A program made the position numbers and the translations under genes. Below, in pieces: positions 25,813 through 34,254 of a stretch of DNA of 64,000 bases. The stretch's first letter is position 1. The number at the start of each line of letters is the position of its first letter. The stretch covers positions 1 through 64,000 of the forward strand of contig NZ_JBHUEE010000004.1 in assembly GCF_042680605.1 (NCBI RefSeq). The letters run 5' to 3'. The notes under the pieces are model-generated. The model made no database searches and had not been told where the DNA came from. It saw only the letters and a program-made list of their open reading frames with translations. This DNA comes from Allobogoriella deserti (GTDB lineage Bacteria > Actinomycetota > Actinomycetes > Actinomycetales > Actinomycetaceae).

Positions 25813-26997
25813 ATGAGCGGCACGGTGGTAGTCGTCGGCGGCGGGCTGGTGGGGCTCGCCGTCGCCCATGCGCTGGTCGGCCGGGGCCGCGAGGTCGTCG
25901 TGGTGGAGAAGGAGCCCGACTGGGCACGGCATCAGTCGGGCCACAACTCCGGCGTCATCCACAGCGGCCTGTACTACCGGCCGGGCAGCCTCAAGGCACG
26001 GCTGGCCACCGAGGCCGCCCGGACGTTGCCCGAGGTGTGCGCGGAGTGGGGCGTGACGGCACGCCGGACGGGCAAGCTCGTCGTCGCCACACGCACGGAG
26101 GAACTCCCGCGACTGCACGCACTGCACGAGCGGGGACTGGCCAACGGCGTGCCGGTCGACCTGCTGAGTCCGGCAGCGGCACGCGAGATCGAACCGCACG
26201 TCGCGTGCGTGGCGGCGTTGCACGTTCACTCGACTGGGGTGTGCGACTTCCCGGGCCTGGCCCGGGCCCTGGCCGAGCGTCTGGCCGCCGCGGGCGCCGA
26301 GCTGCGGACATCCGAACGGGTCACGGCTCTGGACCGCGGCCACGGACGGGTCCGGGTCGTGACCGACCGAGGCGAGATCAGCGCGACCCACGCCGTCGTG
26401 TGCGCCGGACTACAGGCAGACGCGTTCCTCGCACCGGCCGCTCGGCGCCAGGTGCGGATCGTCCCCTTCCGTGGCGAGTACTGGACGTTGCGTCGCCCGG
26501 ACCTCGTCCGCGGGCTGGTCTACCCGGTGCCGGACCCGACCATGCCGTTTCTCGGCGTGCACCTGACGCGCGGGTGGGACGGCGAGGTGCACGTGGGTCC
26601 GAACGCCGTGCTCGCCCTCGCCCGGGAAGGCTACCGGCGGCGAGACGTCGATCCGCGCGAGGCGGCGGACGCGCTCGGGTTCGCCGGCCTGTGGCGTCTG
26701 GGTCGGCGCTACGCGGTGACCGGGGCGCAGGAGGCGTGGCGTTCGTTGGTGCCGCCCGCGTTCCTGCGCACGGTCCGGCGGATGCTTGCCGAGGTGAGCG
26801 CCGAGGATCTGCAGCGACGGCCGGCCGGTGTGCGTGCACAGGCGGTGCTGCGCGACGGTTCGCCCGCGGACGACTTCGTGGTCCGCGGCGGCCCACTGGT
26901 CACCCATGTGGTGAACGCGCCGTCGCCGGGTGCGACGGCATGCCTGCAGATCGGCGCGCACGTCGCCGAGCGCCTTCTCGCCCGCGCGGCGCTCTGA
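25813..26997 (+). CDS. lhgO: L-2-hydroxyglutarate oxidase
   Basis: A 394-residue FAD-dependent oxidoreductase of the DAO family that oxidises L-2-hydroxyglutarate to 2-oxoglutarate and passes electrons to the respiratory chain. The FAD Rossmann motif VVVGGGLVGLAVAHAL is at residues 5-20. HQSGHNSGVIHSGLYYRPGSLKA is the LhgO hallmark. The C-terminal HVVNAPSPGATACLQIG is the usual FAD-contact end. ATG 25813 has AAGGAGG 3-9 nt upstream. It overlaps nothing and ends 8 nt before a convergent gene. It may act as metabolite repair. Confidence 0.9.
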   Translation: MSGTVVVVGGGLVGLAVAHALVGRGREVVVVEKEPDWARHQSGHNSGVIHSGLYYRPGSLKARLATEAARTLPEVCAEWGVTARRTGKLVVATRTEELPRLHALHERGLANGVPVDLLSPAAAREIEPHVACVAALHVHSTGVCDFPGLARALAERLAAAGAELRTSERVTALDRGHGRVRVVTDRGEISATHAVVCAGLQADAFLAPAARRQVRIVPFRGEYWTLRRPDLVRGLVYPVPDPTMPFLGVHLTRGWDGEVHVGPNAVLALAREGYRRRDVDPREAADALGFAGLWRLGRRYAVTGAQEAWRSLVPPAFLRTVRRMLAEVSAEDLQRRPAGVRAQAVLRDGSPADDFVVRGGPLVTHVVNAPSPGATACLQIGAHVAERLLARAAL

Positions 26998-27005
26998 CGG
27001 TCGGG

Positions 27006-27614
27006 TCAGGTCACGCCTGCCGCTCGGGCACCGTCCTCGCCCTCGTCCTCCTCGGCCTGCTCGTCTTCCTCACCGTCACGGTTCGTGCTTCCGGTCCTGC
27101 GGTAGAGGAGCGGTAGGACGATCCAGGCGACCGCGACCAGCGCGAACACCCCTCCGGCGACGGCCACGGCCACCCCGCGGTCGAGTACGACGTCGAAGAC
27201 GAGGAGGACGGTGCCGACGACCACCAGGCCGAGGCAGATGAGGCCGGCCATGGCGAGGCGATGTCCAGTCCGGACGAGCTCGGACTTCAACCGGCGCTGG
27301 AAAAGGAAGCGGTGCAGGCTGACCGGAGCGACCACGAGCATGGTCGTGGTCGCCGCGAGGACCACCAGGGTGAGGTAGATCCCGACCTGGACGTCGTCGA
27401 GGTCGGCGAAACGCGGTTGGAAGGGCAAGGTCAGCAAGAACCCGGTCAGCAACTGCACGCCGGTCTGGGTGACCCGCAGTTCCTGCAGGAGCTCGACGAA
27501 GTTCCGGTCCGCCCGCTCGTCCGGCGTCTCTCGACGGCCGCGGGCGAGCGGCATACCGGTATGGGCCTGTCCTGCCGGGCCGCTGCCGCCGGTCGTGCGC
27601 TGAGGCTCGCTCAC
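27006..27614 (-). CDS. DUF6328 membrane protein
   Basis: A 202-residue integral membrane protein with a GTG start at 27614 (VSEPQRTTGG). After a polar N-terminus it shows the conserved FVELLQELRVTQTGVQLLTGFLLTLPFQPRF, followed by four hydrophobic segments, and a very acidic C-terminus (DGEEDEQAEEDEGEDG). The LQELRVTQTGVQ block is typical of a widespread actinobacterial family of unknown function (DUF6328). The open frame extends further upstream but the extra part runs opposite the DUF2510 gene and is noise. Convergent with lhgO. Confidence 0.85.
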   Translation of the reverse strand: MSEPQRTTGGSGPAGQAHTGMPLARGRRETPDERADRNFVELLQELRVTQTGVQLLTGFLLTLPFQPRFADLDDVQVGIYLTLVVLAATTTMLVVAPVSLHRFLFQRRLKSELVRTGHRLAMAGLICLGLVVVGTVLLVFDVVLDRGVAVAVAGGVFALVAVAWIVLPLLYRRTGSTNRDGEEDEQAEEDEGEDGARAAGVT

Positions 27615-27819
27615 GGCGCCATGGTGGCACCCCGCGCGCGGTTCGTCGCGCTCCCGCCGGGCGCCGCTCGTCCCGGCGCACGCGCGATGAGACAGGCGCC
27701 ACCGTGGACAATCCTGAGCGCGGGCGGCTTCGGACGCTATCCTCCTGGCGACGAATTGCCGGTTGGGGCGTCCGCGTCGATGGCCGGTACGTGACGTAGA
27801 CGCAAGGCTGAGAGAACTC

Positions 27820-29088
27820 ATGACTTCGATGCCACCCGCCGGTTGGTACCCGGACCCCGAGAACGAAGGCGCCACCCGCTGGTGGGACGGCTCCCAGTGG
27901 GGGCCGGCGCAGCAGGCGGCGCCGGAACAGGACGGTCCCTCCGGCGCGTCCTCGGCCGACTCGGACGCCGACGTCCCCGGCCAGGTGCCCGGCACCGGGT
28001 ACGACCCGGGTGAGTACAACCCCGCCGGCACCGGATACGACCCCGGTGAGTACGGCCCCGCGAGCACCGCGCACGACACCACCAACCCGTACGCCTCGCT
28101 GCAGGGCCAGGACTCGTACCAGGGCCAGCAGCCAGGCGCCGGATGGGCCGGCCCGACGGGCTCGCAGGCTCAGGGCGCCGGCGACGCCTACGGCACGTAC
28201 GGCTCGTACGACGCGTCCGGCAACGCGGCGAACCCGTGGACCCAGTCCGCTCCCAAGAGCAGGACGGGTCTGTTCGTCGGGCTCGGTGCGGGCGCGCTGG
28301 TCGTCGTCGTCGCGCTCGTCTTCCTCGTCGTCAACCTGCTCAGCCCCAGCGACGGAGGAGGTGGTGGCGGCGGTGGCACCGCCGAGCCGACCGGTGACCC
28401 GGCGACGCCGACCGAGACACCCTCGAGCTACCCGGCGAGCTTCGAGCTCGAGGTGCCGGAGGACGGTGAGGCCCGGCAGGACTTCGTCATCGAGGAGCCC
28501 GGCGACTACGACATCAGCGTCGATGCGACCAACGGCGAGGACCCGGTGGCCACCCTCGAAGGGCAGGGCGGTGAGGTCGCCCGGGACGACGACGGCGGTG
28601 ACAGGTACAACTCGCTCATCTCCGAGTCCCTCGAGCCGGGAACGTTCACCCTGGTCGTGACCGAGTTCGGCGGCGACGCCCTCAGGGTCCGGGTGACCAT
28701 CGAGCAGACCGGCTCCTCGTCCGCGGACCCCAACTCGGCGGACCCGTCGGAGGAGCCCTCCGAGGAGCCGTCGGACGGCCCGACCGGCCAAGGCTCGGGC
28801 ACCGTCGTCGACGAGTTCGAAGCCGACGTGCCGGCCGACGGCGAGTTCACCCAGGAGATCGTCATCGAGGAAGGTGGGGCCTACGAGATCAGTGTGGTCG
28901 CCACCAACGGCGCCGACCCGGTGCTGGACCTGGAGTCGGAGGACGGGGAGACCTGGAACGACGACGACGGCGGCGAGGGATTCAACTCCCTGCTCGAGGC
29001 GCCACTGACCCCGGGCACGTACACGCTCACCATCACGGAGTTCCACGGCGACGCCCTCACGGCCGACGTGACCGTCACGCAGCGCTGA
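27820..29088 (+). CDS. DUF2510 membrane-anchored protein with two tandem PPC-like domains
   Basis: A 422-residue protein. The N-terminal DUF2510 motif GWYPDPENEGATRWWDGSQW lies at residues 6-25. A Gly/Gln/Tyr-rich linker holds the repeated unit GTGYDPGEY twice. One membrane segment (GLFVGLGAGALVVVVALVFLVVNLL, split around 150-172) is followed by a poly-Gly hinge. The external part contains two copies of a ~90-residue beta domain (about 207-305 and 330-422) with matching stretches ATNGEDP/ATNGADP, DDDGG, FNSL or YNSL, and TEFGGDAL/TEFHGDAL, resembling bacterial pre-peptidase C-terminal domains. It is probably a surface-exposed binding protein. ATG 27820 lacks a strong ribosome-binding site. 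Confidence 0.85.
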   Translation: MTSMPPAGWYPDPENEGATRWWDGSQWGPAQQAAPEQDGPSGASSADSDADVPGQVPGTGYDPGEYNPAGTGYDPGEYGPASTAHDTTNPYASLQGQDSYQGQQPGAGWAGPTGSQAQGAGDAYGTYGSYDASGNAANPWTQSAPKSRTGLFVGLGAGALVVVVALVFLVVNLLSPSDGGGGGGGGTAEPTGDPATPTETPSSYPASFELEVPEDGEARQDFVIEEPGDYDISVDATNGEDPVATLEGQGGEVARDDDGGDRYNSLISESLEPGTFTLVVTEFGGDALRVRVTIEQTGSSSADPNSADPSEEPSEEPSDGPTGQGSGTVVDEFEADVPADGEFTQEIVIEEGGAYEISVVATNGADPVLDLESEDGETWNDDDGGEGFNSLLEAPLTPGTYTLTITEFHGDALTADVTVTQR

Positions 29089-29125
29089 CCACCCCGGTCG
29101 GCACCGAGCACGAGGAGCGTCGCGC

Positions 29126-29875
29126 GTGGCAGCACGAACGAGGACCTGGTCGACCCAGACCGAGCTGGGCAAACTGTTCGGCCTCACGGCCCGCGAAGTC
29201 GGCACGCACCTGACTGCGCTCGGGCTCAAGGCCGGGCCGCGCGCCACGGAGCGCGCCGTCACCGAGGATCTCGCCGCCGAGCGGACCTTACGGGACGGCA
29301 CCCCCTTCTTCGTCTGGCACACCGAACGGGTGCGTGACCTGCTCGCCTCGCGCGGTCTGCAGCCACGGACGGAGCACGCGGGTGGCGGGGAGTCGCCGGC
29401 GCGGCAGGACCCTCCGCCGCGCGCGACCGACGGCTACGACCGGGTCATCGCCACCGACGGCTCGGCCCTCGGCAACCCGGGTCCGACCGGCTGGGCCTGG
29501 GTGGACCAACGCAGCGCGGAGACCGGCTCCGGCGGTCTCGCGCACGGGACCAACAACATCGGCGAGCTCATCGCGGTCCGGGAGGCGTTGCGCCACGCCG
29601 GGCCCGAGGGCGACCTGCTGATCCGCGCGGACTCGCAGTACGTCATCAACGTCGTCACCTCCTGGGCGCCCGGCTGGCGGCGACGGGGCTGGCGCAAGGG
29701 TGACGGAAAGGCGCCGGAGAACCTCGAGCTGGTCAAGGAGATCCTCGACCTCGTCGAGTCACGCACGGGCCGGACCGACTTCGAATGGGTCCGGGGCCAC
29801 GCGGGGGACGAGCACAACGAACGGGCCGACGAGCTCGCCGTCGCCGCGGCCCAGGCGGTGCGCACGGCCGGGTGA
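29126..29875 (+). CDS. ribonuclease H-like protein with N-terminal extension
   Basis: A 249-residue protein. The C-terminal ~150 residues are an RNase HI domain with all four catalytic acids: Asp in IATDGSALGNPGPTGWAW, Glu in NNIGELIAVREAL, Asp in LIRADSQYVIN, Asp in the final HNERADELA, plus the His of VRGHAGDEH. It should cleave RNA in RNA-DNA hybrids. The first ~100 residues look like a small helix-turn-helix-like module (WSTQTELGKLFGLTAREVGTHLTALGL) that could aid nucleic-acid binding. The start is GTG 29126 after GAGGAGCG. Confidence 0.88.
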   Translation: MAARTRTWSTQTELGKLFGLTAREVGTHLTALGLKAGPRATERAVTEDLAAERTLRDGTPFFVWHTERVRDLLASRGLQPRTEHAGGGESPARQDPPPRATDGYDRVIATDGSALGNPGPTGWAWVDQRSAETGSGGLAHGTNNIGELIAVREALRHAGPEGDLLIRADSQYVINVVTSWAPGWRRRGWRKGDGKAPENLELVKEILDLVESRTGRTDFEWVRGHAGDEHNERADELAVAAAQAVRTAG

Positions 29876-29903
29876 CGCGCACCGCCGGGTGACGCGCACC
29901 GCC
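29870..29903. repeat. 17-bp perfect tandem duplication at the RNase H stop
   Basis: GGGTGACGCGCACCGCC occurs twice in direct succession (29870-29886 and 29887-29903). The first copy contains the RNase H stop codon. It looks like a recent slippage duplication in non-coding DNA. Confidence 0.9.
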
Positions 29904-29917
29904 CGAGCCGCGCACGC

Positions 29918-29934
29918 GGGCGCCGAGGGCGCCC
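29918..29934. terminator. hairpin between convergent genes
   Basis: GGGCGCC-GAG-GGCGCCC is a perfect 7-bp stem in the gap between the RNase H gene and the convergent oxidoreductase. It could terminate from both sides, although there is no T-run. Confidence 0.4.
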
Positions 29935-29943
29935 TGACGCGGG

Positions 29944-30942
29944 TCAGCGCAGCGCCGGGATGACCTCGCGCTCGAACAGTTCGATCTGCTCGGTCGAGTA
30001 GGCGGCGTCGGCGAAGTAGAAGATCCCGTAACTCATGCCCTGATCGCGCACCGCGCTGAGCTTCTCGACGATCTGCTCGGGGGTGCCGTGCGCGGGCATG
30101 TCGCGGTAGCCGGCGATCTGCCGCTGGACCTCGTCCTCGTCGAGGTACCGCCCGAGGCGGTCCGCGTGCGCGCGCTCACGCTCGCGCAGTTCGGCCTCGT
30201 CCGCACCGATCATCACGTTGTAGTTCGAGCTGCGCACGATGGCGTCGAAGTCGGTGCCGACGTCGCGGCAGTGCTCACGGAGCACCTCGCTCTTGTGGGC
30301 GAACCCTTCTGGCGTGCCGTCGAAGTTCGTGTACTGCCCGTACCGGGCGGCGATGCGCAGGGTGACCTTCTCACCACCACCGGCGATCCACAGCGGCAAC
30401 CCTCCCGGCTGGACGGGCCGGGGCTGGCAGATGGCGCCGTCGACCTGGTAGTGCTCGCCGTCGAACGTCGCGACGCCGTCGGTCCAGGCCTGCTTGAAGA
30501 TCTGCACGCCCTCCTCGAGCATTTTCAGCCGGACCCCGGCACGGGGGAACCCGTACCCGTAAGCACGCCACTCGTGCTCGTACCAACCGCCGCCGATCCC
30601 CATCTCCACACGACCCCCACTGATGTGGTCGGCGGTCGCGGCGACCTTCGCCAGGTACATCGGGTTGCGGTAGGCCATGCAGGTACACATCTGGCCGAGG
30701 CGCACGCGGTCGGTGACGGCCCCCAGCCCGGCCATCAGGGACCAGGCCTCGTGGGTCGCCTCCTCCGAGGGACGTGGTGTGGTGTGGAAGTGGTCGTAGA
30801 CCCAGACCGACTCCCAGAGCTCACCGGCGTCCGCGCGTCGAGCTAGCGAGGACATGGTCGCCCAGTGCTGTGACTCGTCGATCCCGACGAGGTCGAAGCG
30901 CCAACCTTGGGGAATGAACATTCCGAATCGCATCGATGCCAT
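29944..30942 (-). CDS. LLM-class F420-dependent oxidoreductase
   Basis: A 332-residue luciferase-like TIM-barrel flavoenzyme, probably using coenzyme F420. Visible family stretches are FGMFIPQGWR, VWVYDHFH, GLGAVTDRVRLGQM, the conserved KVAATADHISGGRVEMGIGGGWYEHEWRAYG (in parts) and LPLWIAGGGEKVTLRIAARYG. Start ATG 30942 (MASMRFGMF) was chosen over the inner ATG at 30933 because a TAGACT -10 box ends 7 nt upstream and no Shine-Dalgarno sequence exists. The substrate is unknown. It is divergent from the CDP-alcohol transferase gene, whose own -10 lies about 55 bp away. Confidence 0.85.
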   Translation of the reverse strand: MASMRFGMFIPQGWRFDLVGIDESQHWATMSSLARRADAGELWESVWVYDHFHTTPRPSEEATHEAWSLMAGLGAVTDRVRLGQMCTCMAYRNPMYLAKVAATADHISGGRVEMGIGGGWYEHEWRAYGYGFPRAGVRLKMLEEGVQIFKQAWTDGVATFDGEHYQVDGAICQPRPVQPGGLPLWIAGGGEKVTLRIAARYGQYTNFDGTPEGFAHKSEVLREHCRDVGTDFDAIVRSSNYNVMIGADEAELRERERAHADRLGRYLDEDEVQRQIAGYRDMPAHGTPEQIVEKLSAVRDQGMSYGIFYFADAAYSTEQIELFEREVIPALR

Positions 30943-30949
30943 GCGTCGG

Positions 30950-30955
30950 AGTCTA
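30950..30955 (-). promoter_or_regulatory. -10 box for leaderless oxidoreductase mRNA
   Basis: TAGACT on the minus strand is separated by 7 nt from the ATG at 30942. No Shine-Dalgarno sequence is present. Confidence 0.5.
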
Positions 30956-31008
30956 TGGGCCGGTCCGCACCGGCACGGAAGTCCCGCGAGATCACCAGGG
31001 CGGACAAC

Positions 31009-31014
31009 TACGCT
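31009..31014 (+). promoter_or_regulatory. -10 box for leaderless CDP-alcohol transferase mRNA
   Basis: TACGCT is followed by 6 nt and the GTG start at 31021. No ribosome-binding site is present and no clear -35 box is seen. Confidence 0.5.
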
Positions 31015-31020
31015 GGTCCG

Positions 31021-31629
31021 GTGGGAACCGAGACCTCGCAGGCCGATCCGACCGGCCGCGCCGGCGAACCGGTCGAACGCGTCTGGACCGTGCCTAACGT
31101 CATCTCGGGCCTGCGTCTGCTGCTCGTGCCGGTTTTCGGTGCGCTGGTCTTCACCCACCAGGACCTCGCGGCGCTGGTCGTCCTGGTGGTCGCCGGAGTC
31201 AGCGACTGGGTCGACGGCGTCATCGCCCGGACGTTCGACCAGACCTCCCGGCTCGGTCAGCTCCTCGACCCGGCGGCCGACCGGCTCTACATCTTCGTCA
31301 CCCTCGTCGGCCTGGCCTGGCGGGAGTTCCTCCCGTGGTGGCTGGTACTGGTGATCGTCGCGCGGGATCTGCTGCTGGCGTCCCTGTTCCCACTGCTCCG
31401 GCGCCACGGGTACGGCCCGTTGCCCGTCCACCTCGCCGGCAAAGCCGGCACCTTCGCGCTCATGTACGCCTTCCCCCTGCTGCTCCTCGCCGGCATGCCC
31501 GGGACGGTCGGCACCCTCGCCTGGACGTTCGGCTGGGCCTGTGCGCTGTGGGGTGTCGGGTTGTACTGGTTCGCCGCGTTCGTCTACGTCGAGCAGGTGG
31601 CTCGGATCGTGCGGGCGGACCGGGCATGA
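31021..31629 (+). CDS. CDP-alcohol phosphatidyltransferase
   Basis: A 202-residue membrane enzyme that transfers a phosphatidyl group from CDP-diacylglycerol to an alcohol (PgsA type). The complete signature DG-x2-AR-x8-G-x3-D-x3-D is seen as DGVIARTFDQTSRLGQLLDPAAD (residues about 65-87). About five to six membrane segments follow. The GTG start at 31021 is leaderless-type. It overlaps the next gene by 4 nt (ATGA) and heads the block equivalent to Rv1822 onward, where this position is held by PgsA2. Acceptor alcohol not determined. Confidence 0.9.
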   Translation: MGTETSQADPTGRAGEPVERVWTVPNVISGLRLLLVPVFGALVFTHQDLAALVVLVVAGVSDWVDGVIARTFDQTSRLGQLLDPAADRLYIFVTLVGLAWREFLPWWLVLVIVARDLLLASLFPLLRRHGYGPLPVHLAGKAGTFALMYAFPLLLLAGMPGTVGTLAWTFGWACALWGVGLYWFAAFVYVEQVARIVRADRA

Positions 31630-32540
31630 GCACTCCGGAGCCGGACCGCCCCGGGCGCGAGCGACGGCCGGACGCGTCGATGTCGCTGCTGCGGGAACTG
31701 CTGGAGAACCCGCTCGACGGCGGCTACCGCGCCGTCGCGGCGCGGCGGCAGGGGCCACGGCCGGTGCCGTGGTGGCAGCGGGTGCTCGTCGTCGTCGGCT
31801 GTGTCGCCATCGGCCTGGGCAGCGTCTGGGCCGCTCGCGAGCTGCGCGCCCCGGCGAGCGGGCTGCTACCGGCCCGGACCCTGCTCGTCGAGCAGATCGA
31901 CGAGCGGACCACCGAGGGCGACGCCCTGAGCACCCAGAACGCCCGCTACCAGGCGGAGATCGAGGCCCTGGAGCAGGCCGGCTTGGAACTGGTCGACGAG
32001 GACCTCGCCGCGCAGCTGGAACGCCTTGCCGTCCCCTCGGGCAGCGTCGGGGTGGCCGGGGAAGGGCTGGTCATCGAACTCCAGGACTCGGCGGCCGCCC
32101 AGCAGGGCGCTCCCGGAAGCGAGGAGGAACGGGTCACCGACGTCGATCTGCAGGTGGTGGTCAACGCGTTGTGGGCCTCCGGCGCGGAGGCCATCGCGAT
32201 CAACGGACGCCGACTCGGATCCACGACGGCCATCCGCCGCGCGGGCGAGGCGATCCTGGTGAACCTCGATCCCGTCGTCTCCCCCTACCGGGTGCAGGCG
32301 ATCGGCGACCCGAACCGACTGCAGACCGAACTCACCAGGACCCCGGCCGCGACACACCTGGATGTCCTGGAGAGCACGTACAACATCTCCGTGGCCATGT
32401 CGACGGAGGAGTCCATGAGAATGAGCGCGCTGACCGGCGTGGCGCCGCGTTACGCCGAACCGTTGGGCGGCCGGGGCTCCGGTGTGCCACCCTCGGGTTC
32501 CGACGACGGTCCGGACGACCGGGACGAGGGGGTGGGCTAG
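31626..32540 (+). CDS. DUF881 family protein (first copy)
   Basis: A 304-residue protein with one membrane segment after about 50 residues (VLVVVGCVAIGLGSVWAA), a coiled-coil-like stretch (EQIDERTTEGDALSTQNARYQAEIEALEQAG in pieces), and the extracytoplasmic DUF881 core ending VSPYRVQAIGDP. It also has VVNALWASGAEAIAINGRRLGSTTAIR, typical of the family. DUF881 proteins flank Sbp in many Gram-positives and may belong to the envelope or division machinery; the function is not established. It overlaps both neighbours (ATGA upstream, TAGTG downstream). Confidence 0.88.
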   Translation: MSTPEPDRPGRERRPDASMSLLRELLENPLDGGYRAVAARRQGPRPVPWWQRVLVVVGCVAIGLGSVWAARELRAPASGLLPARTLLVEQIDERTTEGDALSTQNARYQAEIEALEQAGLELVDEDLAAQLERLAVPSGSVGVAGEGLVIELQDSAAAQQGAPGSEEERVTDVDLQVVVNALWASGAEAIAINGRRLGSTTAIRRAGEAILVNLDPVVSPYRVQAIGDPNRLQTELTRTPAATHLDVLESTYNISVAMSTEESMRMSALTGVAPRYAEPLGGRGSGVPPSGSDDGPDDRDEGVG

Positions 32541-32872
32541 TGCTCGCGGTGCTCGGGCTGCTGGTCGGGATCGTCCTGGGCGTCGTCCTGGACCCCACCG
32601 TCCCGGCGTTGCTGCAGCCGTACCTGCCGATCGCCGTCGTCGCGGCGCTTGACGCCCTCTTCGGTGGCCTGCGCGCCAGGCTCGACGGCGTGTTCGACGA
32701 CCGCGTGTTCGTGGTGTCGTTTATCTTCAACGTCCTCATCGCCGCTTTCCTCGTTTTCCTGGGCGACCAGCTCGGTGTGGGCACGCAGCTGTCCACCGCC
32801 GTCATCGTCGTCCTGGGGATCCGCATCTTCTCGAACGCCGCGGCGATCCGGCGTCAGATCTTCCGGGCCTGA
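32540..32872 (+). CDS. sbp: small basic membrane protein Sbp (DUF1290)
   Basis: A 110-residue polytopic protein with about three membrane segments. VLAVLGLLVGIVLGVVLDPTVP at the N-terminus and AALDALFGGLRARLDGVFDDRVFVVSF are characteristic of DUF1290. Despite the family name its role is unknown, and it is consistently encoded between two DUF881 genes, as here. The GTG start at 32540 overlaps the TAG of the upstream gene by one base, and the stop lies 1 nt before the next ATG, so coupling is tight. Confidence 0.88.
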   Translation: MLAVLGLLVGIVLGVVLDPTVPALLQPYLPIAVVAALDALFGGLRARLDGVFDDRVFVVSFIFNVLIAAFLVFLGDQLGVGTQLSTAVIVVLGIRIFSNAAAIRRQIFRA

Positions 32873-32873
32873 G

Positions 32874-33650
32874 ATGACCGACAAGCACGACACCACGTCC
32901 GAGGCCGGCCCACGTCCGCGCCGCACGTGGCGCGTCGTGCGCTCGCTGCTGGTCGGCCGGCCCACGATGGTGCACCTGCTCGTCGGTCTGCTGTGCGTCG
33001 GCCTGGGCTTCGCCGTCGTGGCTCAGGTCCGCCAGACGCAGGACGACGTGCTGTCCGGGATGCGGCAGGACGATCTCGTGCGCCTGCTCGACGAGCTCAC
33101 CCGCCGCAACGACGAACTCACCGCGGAACAGGAACAGCTGCAGCAGGACCTGTCCGACCTGCGCTCGTCCGCCACCTCCCACGACGCCGCCCGCGAGGCC
33201 GCGGAACTGCGGGCCACCACGCGAGGCATCCTCGCCGGGACGTTGCCGGTGCACGGCCCCGGCATCACGCTGAGCATCGAGGACCCGGGCCAGGACGTCA
33301 GTGCGCAGGTGCTCGTCACCATCCTCGAGGAGCTGCGCAACGCCGGCGCGGAGGCGGTCTCCCTCTCCGGCCGGCGGCTGACCGCCACGAGCTGGATCCT
33401 CGACGCTCCTGGCGGCGGGGTCATCGTCGACGGGGCGACGGTAACCCCGCCGTACCGCTGGGTGGCCATCGGGGAACCGGAGACCATGGCAGTTGCGCTG
33501 AACATCCCCGGTGGCGCCACCGCGGCGGTCCGAAACGCGGGGGCAACTCCGACGTTGAGCGAGGTGGACGACGTGCAGATCACGGCCGTCCGGCAGGTCG
33601 AGGAGGCGGAGGTGGCTCGCCCGGTTCCGTCCGGCGGCGGGGACGGATAA
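32874..33650 (+). CDS. DUF881 family protein (second copy)
   Basis: A 258-residue paralogue of the gene two places upstream. It has a membrane segment at about residues 30-50 (MVHLLVGLLCVGLGFAVVAQV), a coiled coil (LLDELTRRNDELTAEQEQLQQDLSDLRSS in pieces), and the DUF881 core with ILEELRNAGAEAVSLSGRRLTATSWI and TPPYRWVAIGEPETM. It starts at ATG 32874 one base after the sbp stop. In mycobacteria gcvH follows at this point, but here the next gene is garA. Confidence 0.88.
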   Translation: MTDKHDTTSEAGPRPRRTWRVVRSLLVGRPTMVHLLVGLLCVGLGFAVVAQVRQTQDDVLSGMRQDDLVRLLDELTRRNDELTAEQEQLQQDLSDLRSSATSHDAAREAAELRATTRGILAGTLPVHGPGITLSIEDPGQDVSAQVLVTILEELRNAGAEAVSLSGRRLTATSWILDAPGGGVIVDGATVTPPYRWVAIGEPETMAVALNIPGGATAAVRNAGATPTLSEVDDVQITAVRQVEEAEVARPVPSGGGDG

Positions 33651-33768
33651 TCTCGTCGGGGTGTCCGGTACCCGGCTTCACGGACGGGGATGACCGGGCA
33701 ACCTCCACGACCTCTATTGTTGGTCTGAACGGCCGACGCCCGGACCACTCTCACCAGGAGGAAGGCCC

Positions 33769-34254
33769 ATGACGACTCCGCAGCCGCCGGACCGCGCCGG
33801 GGACGAGGGCGAGCGCCCCGACCCCTCCACCACGGCGCGCTTCGGGGCCGTCGGCGCGGAGCTCGAGGCGGAGCTGCTGCACCAGGGCCTCAACCCCGAC
33901 GACGTCGCCGCGATCGAGGCACTGCCCGCGGCGTCCGCGCTGCTCATCGTCCAGCGTGGCCCGAACGCGGGCGCCCGGTTCCTCCTCGACGCCGAACGGA
34001 CGACGGCGGGGCGCCACCCTGGTGCGGACATCTTCCTCGACGACGTCACCGTCTCGCGCAAGCACGCCGAGTTCGTCGCCGACGAGGCCGGGTTCTCCGT
34101 GCGGGACGTCGGTAGCCTCAACGGCACCTACGTCAACCGCGAGCGCATCGACCGCACCACGCTGCGCCCCGGGGACGAGGTCCAGATCGGCAAGTACCGG
34201 CTGACCTTCCACCCGAGCCCGCACCGCGGACCGGCGGACGCCGAACAGCAGTGA
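33769..34254 (+). CDS. garA: FHA-domain metabolic regulator GarA/OdhI
   Basis: A 161-residue phosphoprotein homologue of GarA/OdhI, which inhibits 2-oxoglutarate dehydrogenase and modulates glutamate dehydrogenase according to kinase signalling. The FHA domain covers about 55-150 with AGRHPGADIFLDDVTVSRKHAEF and DVGSLNGTYVNRERID. The N-terminal phosphorylation motif is STTARF, keeping the twin Thr and the Phe of the mycobacterial ETTSVF motif. ATG 33769 follows AGGAGGAAGGCCC. It overlaps ftsR by GTGA. The gdhA product elsewhere in the window is a plausible target, but that is inference. Confidence 0.92.
   Translation: MTTPQPPDRAGDEGERPDPSTTARFGAVGAELEAELLHQGLNPDDVAAIEALPAASALLIVQRGPNAGARFLLDAERTTAGRHPGADIFLDDVTVSRKHAEFVADEAGFSVRDVGSLNGTYVNRERIDRTTLRPGDEVQIGKYRLTFHPSPHRGPADAEQQ

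Noticed and set aside
27006..28085. N-terminal extension of the DUF6328 protein with PGSYP repeats
   Set aside because: The repeats are the antisense of the GTGYDPGEY repeats in the DUF2510 gene; the GTG at 27614 gives the family-like start.
33769..34254. Loss of the GarA phosphorylation motif
   Set aside because: At first the motif looked absent, but STTARF keeps both Thr and the Phe at the right distance.
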